DNA from: Gammaproteobacteria bacterium
GTDB lineage: Bacteria > Pseudomonadota > Gammaproteobacteria > Methylococcales > Methylomonadaceae
Assembly (NCBI GenBank): GCA_018830325.1
Contig: JAHJSQ010000052.1
Span: 1-43,448, forward strand
Length of the DNA stretch: 43,448 bases
Direction of reading: 5' to 3'
In this document: one piece after another, positions 1 through 8,158 of the stretch
How positions within the stretch are numbered: position 1 is the first letter of the stretch
Layout: the number at the start of each line of letters is the position of its first letter
Position numbers and translations under genes: made by a program
The notes under the pieces: model-generated
The model's database searches: none
The model's input: only the letters and a program-made list of their open reading frames with translations
What the model was told of the DNA's origin: nothing

Positions 1-468
1 AGCCTATTTGAAGTCCGAAGTAGGTTTTGTGTCGCTATCGCGACGCTTATATGGAGTCGGTTCGCGGACCGACAACCGCGATACTTTTCTTTGCTTGTCC
101 AAAGAAAAGTATCCAAAAGAAAAGACACCCGGAGGCCGCTGCATCCTGCGCGCTGACGATTTTGCCGAGGGTTTTCGGAAGGGCTATCCCTAGCCCTCCG
201 AAAACGAGCGGCATCCTTGCCGCTCCCCTAGCGGGCTATTCTCGGCAAAATCGCCAGTGCTCGGCGCGGCCTAACGGGACCTAGGCGGGCGCCCTGAGTT
301 AAGTCAAATTGGCTGAACGTTCTAAGTAATCAGGAATATCATTGCTCCGGGAAGTTATTTGTCATGAAATCCTTGGTCAATTCTCATGGGTTATCGAAAG
401 CGTCATTCCGGCTGATTTGGCTGAAGCGGTATATTTTGTCTTAAGTTTTATAAACATAGGTAAAAATA
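1..468. repeat. Gene-free start of window with structured repeat DNA
   Basis: No convincing gene is present. Three nested palindromes are visible. ACTTTTCTTTG at 83-93 pairs with CAAAGAAAAGT at 100-110. GATTTTGCCGAG at 158-169 pairs exactly with CTCGGCAAAATC at 241-252. Inside that pair, 172-186 pairs with 191-204 with one bulged base. Sequences of the TTTCTTTGCTTGTCCAAAGAAAAG type are common intergenic repeats in proteobacteria (recalled, not searched). Short open frames here (8-193, 27-284) run through the palindromes and look spurious. The rest, 300-468, is AT-richer and should contain the exbB promoter, which I could not place. Confidence 0.6.
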
Positions 469-1083
469 GTGTTCGATTTGATTAAAAGCGGCGGCTGGTT
501 AATGCTGCCGATTATTTTATGCTCCATCGGTGCGATGGCGATCATTGGCGAGCGGTTTTGGACGCTACGCAAAAATAAAATTTTGCCGCCCGATCTCGTC
601 CCTCAGATTTGGAAATTATCCCGCGAAGGTAAACTCGATGCTTCAGCGTTGCGCAGCCTTAAAATGAGTTCGCCGTTAGGCGCGGTTTTGGCCGCAGGGC
701 TTGCCAATAGCCGCCACGGTCGGGACATCATGCGCACCAGCATCGAAGAGGTGGGACGGCAAATCGTTCATGAATTGGAAAAATTTCTGAATACTTTGGG
801 TACGATTGCCTCGATCACGCCGTTGTTGGGTCTTTTAGGAACCGTGGTTGGCATGATCAAAGTATTCACGGCTATCATGATGCATGGCGTCGGCGATCCC
901 ACGATATTGGCCGGGGGTATTTCCGAGGCATTGATTACGACCGCGGCCGGCTTGAGCGTTGCGATACCGAGCCTGATTTTTCACCGTTATTTCGAGCGAT
1001 TGATCGATGAATATGTTTTGAATATGGAGGAGGAAGCGCTACGTTTGATCGATGTGTTGCACGGAGAGCGTGAGGAAGCCTGA
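469..1083 (+). CDS. exbB: ExbB/TolQ-type proton channel subunit
   Basis: Inner-membrane subunit of an ExbB-ExbD motor that uses proton motive force to energise an outer-membrane system through a TonB-like partner, or in the lpxK context perhaps lipid or envelope transport. The 204 residues have the MotA/TolQ/ExbB layout: a first membrane segment near residues 12-29, a cytoplasmic loop, then two segments near 108-130 and 146-168 around the conserved Gly/Pro/Thr-rich stretch SITPLLGLLGTVVGMI. The start is GTG with a weak AGG upstream; no better in-frame start exists. The stop overlaps the exbD start (TGATG), showing translational coupling. ExbB-ExbD upstream of lpxK is a recurrent order in gammaproteobacteria. 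Confidence 0.93.
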   Translation: MFDLIKSGGWLMLPIILCSIGAMAIIGERFWTLRKNKILPPDLVPQIWKLSREGKLDASALRSLKMSSPLGAVLAAGLANSRHGRDIMRTSIEEVGRQIVHELEKFLNTLGTIASITPLLGLLGTVVGMIKVFTAIMMHGVGDPTILAGGISEALITTAAGLSVAIPSLIFHRYFERLIDEYVLNMEEEALRLIDVLHGEREEA

Positions 1084-1517
1084 TGGATTTTCATCGTAAA
1101 AAAAGAGAAAAGCTCGAAATCAGCATTACGCCGATGATCGATGTGGTCTTTTTATTGTTGATTTTCTTCATGGTGACGACGACCTTCAATCGGGAAACCG
1201 TATTGAACATAGATTTACCTGAAGCCGAAGGCAGCGAACCTGAAAGAAAACTGAGACAGATCGAGTTGAGCATCGATTCGGACGGCGTCTATTATTTGAC
1301 CGGCGAAGACGGTTTGCCTCGTCAATTGGTTAATCAAGAAAAAGAAACGCTCAAACAAGAGCTACTCAAATTGGCAGGTTCGTCGCGATCTATCCCTTTC
1401 GTCATCAATGCGGACGGGGAAACACCGCATAAATCCGTCGTAATGGCTTTGGATATTGCCGGGCAAATCGGTTTTAAACATATTACCTTTGCGGCAATAA
1501 AACCCAATGGAGGATAA
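1083..1517 (+). CDS. exbD: ExbD/TolR-type proton channel subunit
   Basis: Single-pass partner of ExbB. The 144-residue protein has a basic cytoplasmic N-terminus, one membrane helix at about residues 17-39 and a periplasmic domain. Asp20 in the ITPMIDVVFLLL motif matches the essential proton-carrying aspartate of ExbD/TolR. The start ATG shares a base with the exbB stop. The gene ends at a TAA just before a 160-bp palindromic repeat that separates it from lpxK. No tonB lies in the window, so the energised target is unknown; proximity to lpxK and kdsB suggests an envelope or LPS-related role, which is inference. Confidence 0.93.
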   Translation: MDFHRKKREKLEISITPMIDVVFLLLIFFMVTTTFNRETVLNIDLPEAEGSEPERKLRQIELSIDSDGVYYLTGEDGLPRQLVNQEKETLKQELLKLAGSSRSIPFVINADGETPHKSVVMALDIAGQIGFKHITFAAIKPNGG

Positions 1518-1537
1518 ATGAACGACTCAGGGAAGTT

Positions 1538-1699
1538 ATACTTCGAGCAGCCACATTTTCGGTTTTCTAACGCGCTCCTTTGTCCGGTAGCTACGTTGCG
1601 AAAACAGTTACATAGCTTGCTATGCGCCTGTTTTCGCGCCTTGCTACCGAACAAAATAGCATTGCCATAAAAGCCGAAAACATGACCGCGCGAAGTATA
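1538..1699. repeat. 160-bp intra-operon hairpin repeat
   Basis: A long imperfect palindrome between exbD and lpxK. The outer arm at 1538-1566 pairs with 1670-1699, the inner arm at 1581-1607 pairs with 1628-1653, and the tip is CATAG-CTTG-CTATG at 1611-1624. The right outer arm contains the ATG (1682) that best fits as the lpxK start, so the element reaches into the gene. A 50-codon frame starting at 1518 runs through the hairpin and is probably not a gene. In mRNA the hairpin could affect stability or lpxK translation; this is inference. Confidence 0.75.
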
Positions 1700-2686
1700 T
1701 CGCTCGATACCGTTTGGTATCAAGGCCGATTTCCCGCTAAGTTTTTATTACCGCTTAGTTGGGTTTTCCGAGGAGTCGTCGAGCTCAGGCGGTTTTTTTA
1801 TCGTGCAGGATGGATAAAAAACAGGCGTCTGCCGGTTCCGGTTATCATCGTCGGAAATATCAGCGTCGGTGGTACCGGGAAAACGCCGTTAATTATCGCG
1901 TTGACCAAGCTTTTGAAAGAGAACGGTTATAAACCTGGCGTCATTAGCCGCGGTTACGGGGGGGAAGTCCGGGGCGCACCGGTCAAAGTCGATCCTTCCG
2001 GCAATGCCGCGATTGTTGGCGATGAGCCCTTGTTATTGTCCAAGCACTCCGATTGCCCTGTCGCGGTCGGCGCCAATCGTTTTGAAGCAGGACGTTTATT
2101 GTTGGAGCAAGACGGCTGCGATGTCATTTTATCGGACGACGGTTTGCAGCATTACAAATTGGCCCGCGATATCGAAATTGCTGTCGTCGACAGCGAAAGA
2201 CAGTTCGGTAATGGTTTTTGTCTGCCGGCCGGCCCGTTGAGAGAACCGGTCGAGCGCTTGTCGGAAGTCGACTTTATCATCGAGAATGGAACAAAAACCG
2301 AAGACGAACGTTTTTCGATGACACTTAACGGCGATATGGCTGTCAATCTGACGACCGGTTCTGCCAAGCCGTTGCAAGACTTTATCGGTTTGAGTTGTCA
2401 TGCGCTGGCCGGAATCGGCAATCCCGACCGGTTTTTCAACAAGTTGAATGCCGCCGGACTGCATTGCATCAATCATAAATTCCCGGATCATTATTCGTAT
2501 CGCGCCGACGATATTGAATTCGGAGAGTGTCCGGTATTGATGACCGAAAAAGACGCGGTCAAATGCTTCGATTTTGCTAACGATACGCATTGGTATGTGC
2601 CGGTGACGGCCCAACTGGAGCCGGCTTTTAAGAATCGATTTTTAACCTTATTGAGAGAAAAATATGATGGATACAAAATTACTTGA
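1682..2686 (+). CDS. lpxK: Tetraacyldisaccharide 4'-kinase
   Basis: Phosphorylates the 4' position of the lipid A disaccharide precursor at the inner membrane, making lipid IVA. From the ATG at 1682 the protein is 334 residues, close to E. coli LpxK (about 328). It has the membrane-associated N-terminus with LLPLSW, then a P-loop [11 protein letters not shown] at about residues 58-68, and the downstream SRGYGG and LSDDGLQHY motifs of the family. The frame is open to 1622, but the extra 20 residues come from the hairpin repeat, so I prefer 1682. The 3' end overlaps the Trm112-like gene by 23 bases. Neighbours are exbBD upstream and kdsB downstream, both envelope genes. Confidence 0.93.
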   Translation: MTARSISLDTVWYQGRFPAKFLLPLSWVFRGVVELRRFFYRAGWIKNRRLPVPVIIVGNISVGGTGKTPLIIALTKLLKENGYKPGVISRGYGGEVRGAPVKVDPSGNAAIVGDEPLLLSKHSDCPVAVGANRFEAGRLLLEQDGCDVILSDDGLQHYKLARDIEIAVVDSERQFGNGFCLPAGPLREPVERLSEVDFIIENGTKTEDERFSMTLNGDMAVNLTTGSAKPLQDFIGLSCHALAGIGNPDRFFNKLNAAGLHCINHKFPDHYSYRADDIEFGECPVLMTEKDAVKCFDFANDTHWYVPVTAQLEPAFKNRFLTLLREKYDGYKIT

Positions 2687-2858
2687 AATTCTGGTCAGTC
2701 CGGTCAGTAAAGGGCCATTGATTTACGACAAAGACAAACAGGAGTTGATTTCTATTGCCGATCGCTTGGCGTTCCCGATACGCGATGGCATACCGGTCAT
2801 GCTCGAAGACGAAGCCCGAGAATTGAGTCAAGAAGAAGCCGAAGCCCTGCGCAAATGA
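2664..2858 (+). CDS. Trm112/YcaR family small protein, cysteines replaced
   Basis: A 64-residue protein of the Trm112 family, matching E. coli YcaR along its length (LLEIL.SP...GPL, then [18 protein letters not shown]). Family members usually have a zinc-type CPxC near the N-terminus and further cysteines; here the motif reads SPVS and the later site reads ELIS, so there is no cysteine at all. It probably does not bind zinc. The position between lpxK and kdsB is conserved in many gammaproteobacteria. ATG codons at 2664 and 2667 are both possible starts; the stop overlaps the kdsB start (ATGA). The molecular role is not established. Confidence 0.85.
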   Translation: MMDTKLLEILVSPVSKGPLIYDKDKQELISIADRLAFPIRDGIPVMLEDEARELSQEEAEALRK

Positions 2859-3655
2859 GTATTCCGTTCAAAGTCGTGATTCCGGCCCGCTATGGGTCGA
2901 CTCGGCTGCCGGGCAAGCCGTTGCTGACCATCGCCGGAAAACCGATGATCGCGCATGTCTGCGAACGAGCAAGGGAAGCCGATGCCGAAGAAATCGTCGT
3001 GGCAACCGACGATGCGCGGATTTTGGATAAAGTGTTGGAGCTCGGTATTCAAGCGGTGATGACTCGCGACGATCATCAAAGCGGGACCGAGCGTATTGCG
3101 GAAGTAGCGGAGTTATGCGGATGGAGCGATGATACGATTATCGTCAATCTGCAAGGTGACGAACCGTTGATTCCGCCGGATTATATCCGGGATGCCGCGG
3201 AAGCATTAGCGGGTCAGCATCGTGCAGGTATCGCAACTCTGGCGGCACGCATTACCGATCCGGAAGAAGTCTTCAATCCCAACTCCGTCAAAACGGTGCT
3301 GAACAAAGACGGTTATGCACTTTATTTCAGTCGTGCGCCGATTCCGTGGGACCGAGATCATTTCAGTCGGCAGGGCAGGGACTTTTCCGGAAAAATCGAT
3401 TATTTGCGTCATATCGGCATGTATGCGTACCGCGTCGATTTCTTGCGGCGTTATTGCGGCTGGGAAGCTTCACCGCTTGAGGCGGTCGAGTCATTGGAGC
3501 AGCTTCGAATACTCTGGCACGGCGAGTCGATTCTCGTTAACACCGTCGCCAAAACTCCAGAAGCCGGTGTTGATACCGAGGACGATTTAAAACGCGTGGA
3601 AAAGGTTTTAGGGGGAAAGATGAAAGGTGAAAGAGGATTGGGTACCCCAGGTTAA
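2855..3655 (+). CDS. kdsB: 3-deoxy-manno-octulosonate cytidylyltransferase
   Basis: Makes CMP-Kdo from CTP and Kdo in the cytoplasm, activating Kdo for the LPS inner core. The N-terminal nucleotide-binding signature [14 protein letters not shown] and the [11 protein letters not shown] motif are present, as are the [11 protein letters not shown] and HIGMYAYR stretches. Length is 266 residues against about 248 in E. coli. The extra tail after VEKVLGG ([12 protein letters not shown]) is encoded by a GA-rich repeat that begins near 3614, so the natural C-terminus seems to have been extended by a repeat insertion. The start overlaps the previous stop by four bases, consistent with one exbB-to-kdsB transcript. 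Confidence 0.95.
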   Translation: MSIPFKVVIPARYGSTRLPGKPLLTIAGKPMIAHVCERAREADAEEIVVATDDARILDKVLELGIQAVMTRDDHQSGTERIAEVAELCGWSDDTIIVNLQGDEPLIPPDYIRDAAEALAGQHRAGIATLAARITDPEEVFNPNSVKTVLNKDGYALYFSRAPIPWDRDHFSRQGRDFSGKIDYLRHIGMYAYRVDFLRRYCGWEASPLEAVESLEQLRILWHGESILVNTVAKTPEAGVDTEDDLKRVEKVLGGKMKGERGLGTPG

Positions 3656-3940
3656 ACCCTAAGGACTTTGGATAATATTGGCGGGTACGGCTTTGGTACG
3701 CGCAACATACCCTTCAGTTCCGGCGATAACCCGGTAAAAAAGTATTGATAAATTCTTTAATAAGTTCAATTTTCATTTTGATGCCTCCTGCTAAGTCGTT
3801 GATTTTTAGCTCTAGGAAGCAAATAAAAGTAGGTTGACTGTCTGTTTTTCACCTCAAAAAAATAATAAACAATTGAATTATAATGATTAATATTTTATTT
3901 CGACAGCCTACATCTTTCCTCTTTCTTCTTTCATCTTTCC
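3614..3940. repeat. Intergenic stretch bounded by 23-bp inverted repeats
   Basis: A GA-rich 23-mer at 3614-3636 has an inverted near-copy at 3918-3940 (two mismatches). Between them a second partial inversion is visible: GTAGGTTGACTGTC at 3829-3842 against GACAGCCTAC at 3902-3911. The interior is AT-rich near 3840-3900. The left repeat overlaps the end of kdsB. The layout is like a small non-autonomous mobile element, but I see no target duplication. Apart from one 20-codon frame on the minus strand, no gene is visible before alaC. Confidence 0.5.
3714..3776 (-). CDS. Possible 20-residue peptide or 5' remnant of a lost gene
   Basis: Twenty codons (MKIELIKEFINTFLPGYRRN) with a strong Shine-Dalgarno AGGAGG at 3784-3789, seven bases before the ATG. 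The good ribosome site contrasts with the short frame, so it may be a real small peptide or the start of a gene broken by deletion. I do not recognise the sequence. It lies inside the inverted-repeat-bounded segment 3614-3940. Confidence 0.25.
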   Translation of the reverse strand: MKIELIKEFINTFLPGYRRN

Positions 3941-4031
3941 TCTGATGTATAATTGACAGAGCCTTTGATTAACAGTAATTTAGACGGTTTTTTAAACTTA
4001 CTGACTAATAAATCTTTCTTCAGAGCCGCAA

Positions 4032-5216
4032 ATGGAACAATTTCATCGAATCAGTCGCTTGCCTCCCTATGTTTTCAATATTGTCAACGAGCTAAAAGCG
4101 AAAGCCCGAGCGGCCGGGGAAGATATCATCGACTTCGGGATGGGTAATCCCGATCAGCCGACACCCGATCATATTGTCAAAAAGCTGGTCGAGGCAGCTC
4201 AACGAGAGGACACTCACCGTTATTCCGTTTCCAAGGGTATCCCTCGTTTACGAAGGGCAATATGCAATTGGTATAAACATCGCTTCGACGTAGATTTAGA
4301 TCCGGATACTGAGGCGATCGTTACGATCGGTTCTAAGGAGGGGCTTGCGCATTTGGCTTTAGCTACGTTGGGGCCGGGCGATGTCGTGCTGGTTCCGAAT
4401 CCGGCCTATCCCATCCATCCGTATGGTGTCGTCATCGCCGGTGCCGACATTCGTCATGTGGCGTTAGTTGCTGGTGTGGATTTTTTCGAAGAACTGCATA
4501 AAGCCATCGTCGATTCATGGCCGAAGCCGAAAATGTTGATTCTCAATTTTCCGGGTAACCCGACCACCCAATGCGTCGATCTGGAATTTTTCGAAAAAAT
4601 CGTCGAAATGGCCAAAGAGCATAATATCTGGGTTGTTCAAGATGTCGCTTATGCCGATATCGTGTTCGACGGTTACAAAGCACCGTCGATTCTTCAGGTC
4701 AAGGGTGCGACCGATATTGCGGTCGAATTTTTTTCGCTATCGAAAAGTTACAACATGCCCGGTTGGCGGGTCGGTTTCATGTGCGGCAATAAAGAACTCG
4801 TTGCGGCATTGGCGAGGATCAAATCTTATCTTGATTACGGTACGTTTACACCGATTCAGATTGCCGCGATTAGCGCTTTGGAAGGCCCTCAGGATTGTGT
4901 GGCCGAAATTGCCGAGATGTACCGGAAAAGACGCGACGTATTATGCGAAGGCTTGACGGCCGCCGGTTGGCCGGTGCCTAAGCCGAAAGCGACGATGTTC
5001 GTTTGGGCGCCGATTCCTGAACCTTATAAAGCAATGGGCTCGCTCGAGTTTTCGAAAAAATTGCTCGCCGATGCGAAAGTAGCCGTGTCTCCGGGGATCG
5101 GTTTCGGACAGTACGGAGACGATCACGTTCGTTTCGGTTTGATCGAAAACGAACACAGAACCCGACAAGCGATTCGCGGCATTCGACATATGCTCAAGAA
5201 AGACAAAGTTGTATAA
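4032..5216 (+). CDS. alaC: Class I/II PLP aminotransferase, AlaC type
   Basis: Pyridoxal-phosphate aminotransferase of 394 residues, most like AlaC (YfdZ), which makes alanine from pyruvate with glutamate as donor. Visible features are the N-terminal [10 protein letters not shown] and [12 protein letters not shown] stretches, the [10 protein letters not shown] motif near 171-180, and the PLP-binding lysine Lys238 in [12 protein letters not shown]. The start ATG at 4032 gives the usual family N-terminus. It is followed 43 bases later by hom and then thrC, an order also known from other proteobacteria (recalled). The placement suggests co-regulation of aspartate-family and alanine synthesis. 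Substrate specificity cannot be read from sequence alone. Confidence 0.9.
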   Translation: MEQFHRISRLPPYVFNIVNELKAKARAAGEDIIDFGMGNPDQPTPDHIVKKLVEAAQREDTHRYSVSKGIPRLRRAICNWYKHRFDVDLDPDTEAIVTIGSKEGLAHLALATLGPGDVVLVPNPAYPIHPYGVVIAGADIRHVALVAGVDFFEELHKAIVDSWPKPKMLILNFPGNPTTQCVDLEFFEKIVEMAKEHNIWVVQDVAYADIVFDGYKAPSILQVKGATDIAVEFFSLSKSYNMPGWRVGFMCGNKELVAALARIKSYLDYGTFTPIQIAAISALEGPQDCVAEIAEMYRKRRDVLCEGLTAAGWPVPKPKATMFVWAPIPEPYKAMGSLEFSKKLLADAKVAVSPGIGFGQYGDDHVRFGLIENEHRTRQAIRGIRHMLKKDKVV

Positions 5217-5259
5217 TGCTCGATTTGTTCGGGTTATGGGAAATTAGCAGGAGTCGAAT

Positions 5260-6570
5260 TTGAAGCCGGTCAAAGTAGGGGTCTTAGGTCTAGGTACCGT
5301 CGGCGGTGGCACCGTCAATGTCTTGAAACGCAACGCCGCCGAAATTGCGCGCCGGGCAGGGCGTGAAATTATCGTAACGCGCGCCAGTGCTCGCGATCTT
5401 GAGCGAAGCCGTATTTGCGATACGCAAGGCATCGCGTTGACGACTGATCCTTATGAGATCGTCAACGATCCCGAGATTGAAATCGTTGTGGAGTTGATCG
5501 GCGGTGAAACGATTGCGAAAGACTTAGTGCTTAAAGCGATTGAAAACGGCAAGCATGTTGTGACCGCGAATAAAGCCTTGATTGCGCTGCATGGGAATGA
5601 AATTTTTGCGAAAGCCAGCGGCAAAGGTGTCATGGTTGCGTTCGAAGCCGCTGTTGCCGGCGGAATTCCTATTATCAAGGCGATTCGAGAAGGCTTGAGC
5701 GGCAATCAAATTGAGTGGGTGGCGGGCATTATCAATGGTACCGGCAATTTCATTTTGACCGAAATGCGTGATAAAGGCCGCGATTTCGCCGATGTCTTGG
5801 CTGAGGCCCAGGCTTTAGGTTATGCCGAGGCCGATCCGACATTCGACGTTGAAGGGATCGATGCGGCGCATAAATTAACGATTTTGGCTTCAATCGCATT
5901 CGGTATCCCCTTGCAATTCGATAAGGTTTATACCGAAGGCATTACGCAAATCACGCGCGACGATGTGGATTATGCCGATACCTTGGGTTATCGTATCAAG
6001 CATTTAGGAATCGCACGAAAAACTTCCGAAGGCATCGAGTTGCGCGTGCATCCAACCTTGATACCGGCCCGTCGATTAATCGCCAATGTCGATGGTGTAA
6101 TGAATGCGGTATTGGTTAAAGGCGATGCGGTCGGGCCGACCTTGTATTATGGTGCGGGCGCGGGCGCAGAGCCTACGGCTTCATCAGTCGTTGCCGATGT
6201 GATCGATGTCGTTCGGGCATTGACGAGCGACCCCGAAAACCGCGTGCCGCACTTGGCCTTTCAACCGAACGCGCTGGCCGATATTCCGATGCTTTCGGCC
6301 GAGCAAATTCATACGGCTTATTATTTACGGCTCAATGCCGAAGATAGGCCGGGTGTGTTAGCCGACATTACCCGCATCTTAGCTTTGCACGACATTAGTA
6401 TCGAAGCGATTATTCAAAAAGAACCTCATGAAAACGAAAAATCGGTGCCGATTATCATGTTGACTCAAAATACATTGGAATCGGAAATGAATGCAGCGAT
6501 TACCGTGATCGAACAATTGACGACCGTAACCGGCAAAGTGTGTCGCATTCGTCTGGAAACTCTGGGATAA
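5260..6570 (+). CDS. hom: Homoserine dehydrogenase
   Basis: Reduces aspartate semialdehyde to homoserine with NAD(P)H, the branch point to threonine and methionine. The 436-residue protein has the N-terminal Rossmann motif GLGTVGGGTV, the central catalytic part (AAVAGGIPIIKAIREGL, NGTGNFILTEM, AEADPTFDVEGIDAAHKL), and a C-terminal ACT domain from about residue 350 (AEDRPGVLADITRIL), which is usually the site of threonine feedback inhibition. It is monofunctional, without a fused aspartokinase. The start is TTG at 5260, supported by CAGGAG at 5248-5253 and by alignment of the N-terminus. It lies seven bases upstream of thrC, so the two are surely cotranscribed. Confidence 0.95.
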   Translation: MKPVKVGVLGLGTVGGGTVNVLKRNAAEIARRAGREIIVTRASARDLERSRICDTQGIALTTDPYEIVNDPEIEIVVELIGGETIAKDLVLKAIENGKHVVTANKALIALHGNEIFAKASGKGVMVAFEAAVAGGIPIIKAIREGLSGNQIEWVAGIINGTGNFILTEMRDKGRDFADVLAEAQALGYAEADPTFDVEGIDAAHKLTILASIAFGIPLQFDKVYTEGITQITRDDVDYADTLGYRIKHLGIARKTSEGIELRVHPTLIPARRLIANVDGVMNAVLVKGDAVGPTLYYGAGAGAEPTASSVVADVIDVVRALTSDPENRVPHLAFQPNALADIPMLSAEQIHTAYYLRLNAEDRPGVLADITRILALHDISIEAIIQKEPHENEKSVPIIMLTQNTLESEMNAAITVIEQLTTVTGKVCRIRLETLG

Positions 6571-6576
6571 AACATA

Positions 6577-7671
6577 ATGACAATTCGTAAACGCTATACA
6601 GGTTTAATCGAAACTTATAGAGATCGCCTACCGGTCGCTGATGGCACTCGCTTGATCAGTCTAGGCGAAGGTAATACACCTTTGATACAGCTGCAAAATA
6701 TTCCAAGATTGATCGGCAAGGACGTCGATATTTATGTTAAATTCGAGGGTTTGAATCCGACCGGCTCGTTTAAGGATCGCGGCATGACAATGGCTGTGAC
6801 CAAAGCCGTCGATGAAGGTAGTCAAGCCATTATCTGTGCATCGACCGGCAATACTTCGGCTTCCGCAGCGGCCTATGCGGTACGCGCCGGCATCAAAGCC
6901 TTCGTGCTGATTCCGGAGGGCAAGATCGCGCTGGGTAAATTGGCGCAAACTTTGATGTATGGAGCCAAGATCATTCAAATCAACGGTAACTTCGATCAAG
7001 GCATGGCTTTGGTTAAGGAAATCGTCGATCATGCGCCGGTTTCGATCGTCAATTCGATCAATCCGTTCCGTCTCGAAGGACAAAAAACCGCAGCATTCGA
7101 AATTATCGACGAACTGGGTACCGCGCCCGATTATCACTGTCTGCCGGTCGGCAATGCCGGCAATATTTCGGCCTATTGGAAAGGCTATAAGGAATATTCG
7201 ACCGATATCGGTTCGCTGAAAGCCGTGACGAATAAGCGTCCCGTGATGTGCGGTTATCAAGCGGCCGGCGCCGCGCCTTTCATCGCTAGGGAAATGATCG
7301 ATCATCCCGAAACGGTAGCAACCGCGATACGCATCGGACGCCCGCAATCCTGGGATTTGGCTTGGGCCGCGCAACGCGAATCGGAAGGTTGGTTTGACGC
7401 GATGACCGACGAGCAAATTTTAGCCGCGCAAAAATTGTTGAGCTCGAACGAAGGTGTTTTTTGCGAGCCTGCTTCGGCAGCATCGTTGGCCGGCGCGCTG
7501 CATGACATCAAGCTGGGTAATATTCCCGAAGGCAGCACGATCGTTTGCACATTAACCGGCAACGGCATCAAAGATCCCGATATCGCGATCAAGCAATGTA
7601 AAGACGCGCATCCGGTCACGATCGAAGCCGATTTAGACGCAGTCAAGAAAGCGATACTCGATAGTCTATAA
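6577..7671 (+). CDS. thrC: Threonine synthase
   Basis: Converts O-phosphohomoserine to threonine with release of phosphate, using PLP. The protein is 364 residues, the short form typical of hom-thrC operons. The PLP lysine is Lys66 in LNPTGSFKDRGM. The CASTGNTSASAAAYA motif and the glycine-rich PVGNAGNISAYWKGY phosphate-cradle segment are present. The start is six bases after the hom stop. Homoserine kinase (thrB) is not in this cluster and must be elsewhere. No terminator with a T-run follows; instead a cluster of palindromic repeats begins at about 7698. Confidence 0.95.
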   Translation: MTIRKRYTGLIETYRDRLPVADGTRLISLGEGNTPLIQLQNIPRLIGKDVDIYVKFEGLNPTGSFKDRGMTMAVTKAVDEGSQAIICASTGNTSASAAAYAVRAGIKAFVLIPEGKIALGKLAQTLMYGAKIIQINGNFDQGMALVKEIVDHAPVSIVNSINPFRLEGQKTAAFEIIDELGTAPDYHCLPVGNAGNISAYWKGYKEYSTDIGSLKAVTNKRPVMCGYQAAGAAPFIAREMIDHPETVATAIRIGRPQSWDLAWAAQRESEGWFDAMTDEQILAAQKLLSSNEGVFCEPASAASLAGALHDIKLGNIPEGSTIVCTLTGNGIKDPDIAIKQCKDAHPVTIEADLDAVKKAILDSL

Positions 7672-8158
7672 AAACTGCTTGTTACTCCCTTTTATCGTTC
7701 CCACGCTCTAGCGTGGGAATGCAGACCGAGACGCGCTAGCGTCTCGTACCGCTGGAGCGGTGCTCGGGCGTTTCCACGAAGAGGTCTCATCATACATAAA
7801 TTGTAGGGTACGCTGCGCGTACCAAAGCCGCGCCTTGGCGGTTCGGTTGGCACATGAACATCGCGGGGTTACCAGGGTACGCACAGCGTACCCTACGCGG
7901 ATCACCTAGCGTTAGGTAATTCGCGAGTGTTATGTGACACAATAAATGGTGAGGATTGTATGATTCCCATTCTCCGCGATCGCCGTCATCCATAAGCACC
8001 AATAGACCTGTAGTGCGAAAAAACGAGGGTTTGAGGGCAGTAATGTCGTGCCATCTGGTAAGACAGTCATGTGGCTGACGGTTATACCAACAAAACTGGG
8101 TTGGGCAATTTTCACTCGCCCCTTGTTCCTTGATCCTTTCCCCTTGCACCTGACCCCT
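7672..8158. repeat. Cluster of palindromic repeats between thrC and recJ
   Basis: About 490 bases without a gene. Perfect or near-perfect palindromes: TTCCCACGCT/AGCGTGGGAA at 7698-7719, GAGACGC/GCGTCTC at 7728-7745, CCGCTGGAGCGG near 7749-7760, and the longer pair GTAGGGTACGCTGCGC at 7803-7818 with its inverted near-copy at 7881-7896. These resemble REP-type intergenic repeats. From about 7930 to 8158 the DNA is unstructured; the recJ frame stays open back to a GTG at 8048, but the residues before 8159 do not match RecJ. Confidence 0.65.

Noticed and set aside
2129-2614. 161-codon frame on the minus strand
   Set aside because: Antisense shadow of lpxK without support.
6661-7416. 251-codon frame on the minus strand
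   Set aside because: It is the antisense shadow of thrC, whose motifs are complete; the frame has no ribosome site or family resemblance.
8048-8158. N-terminal extension of recJ from a GTG
   Set aside because: The 37 extra residues do not match RecJ; the ATG at 8159 gives the usual length.
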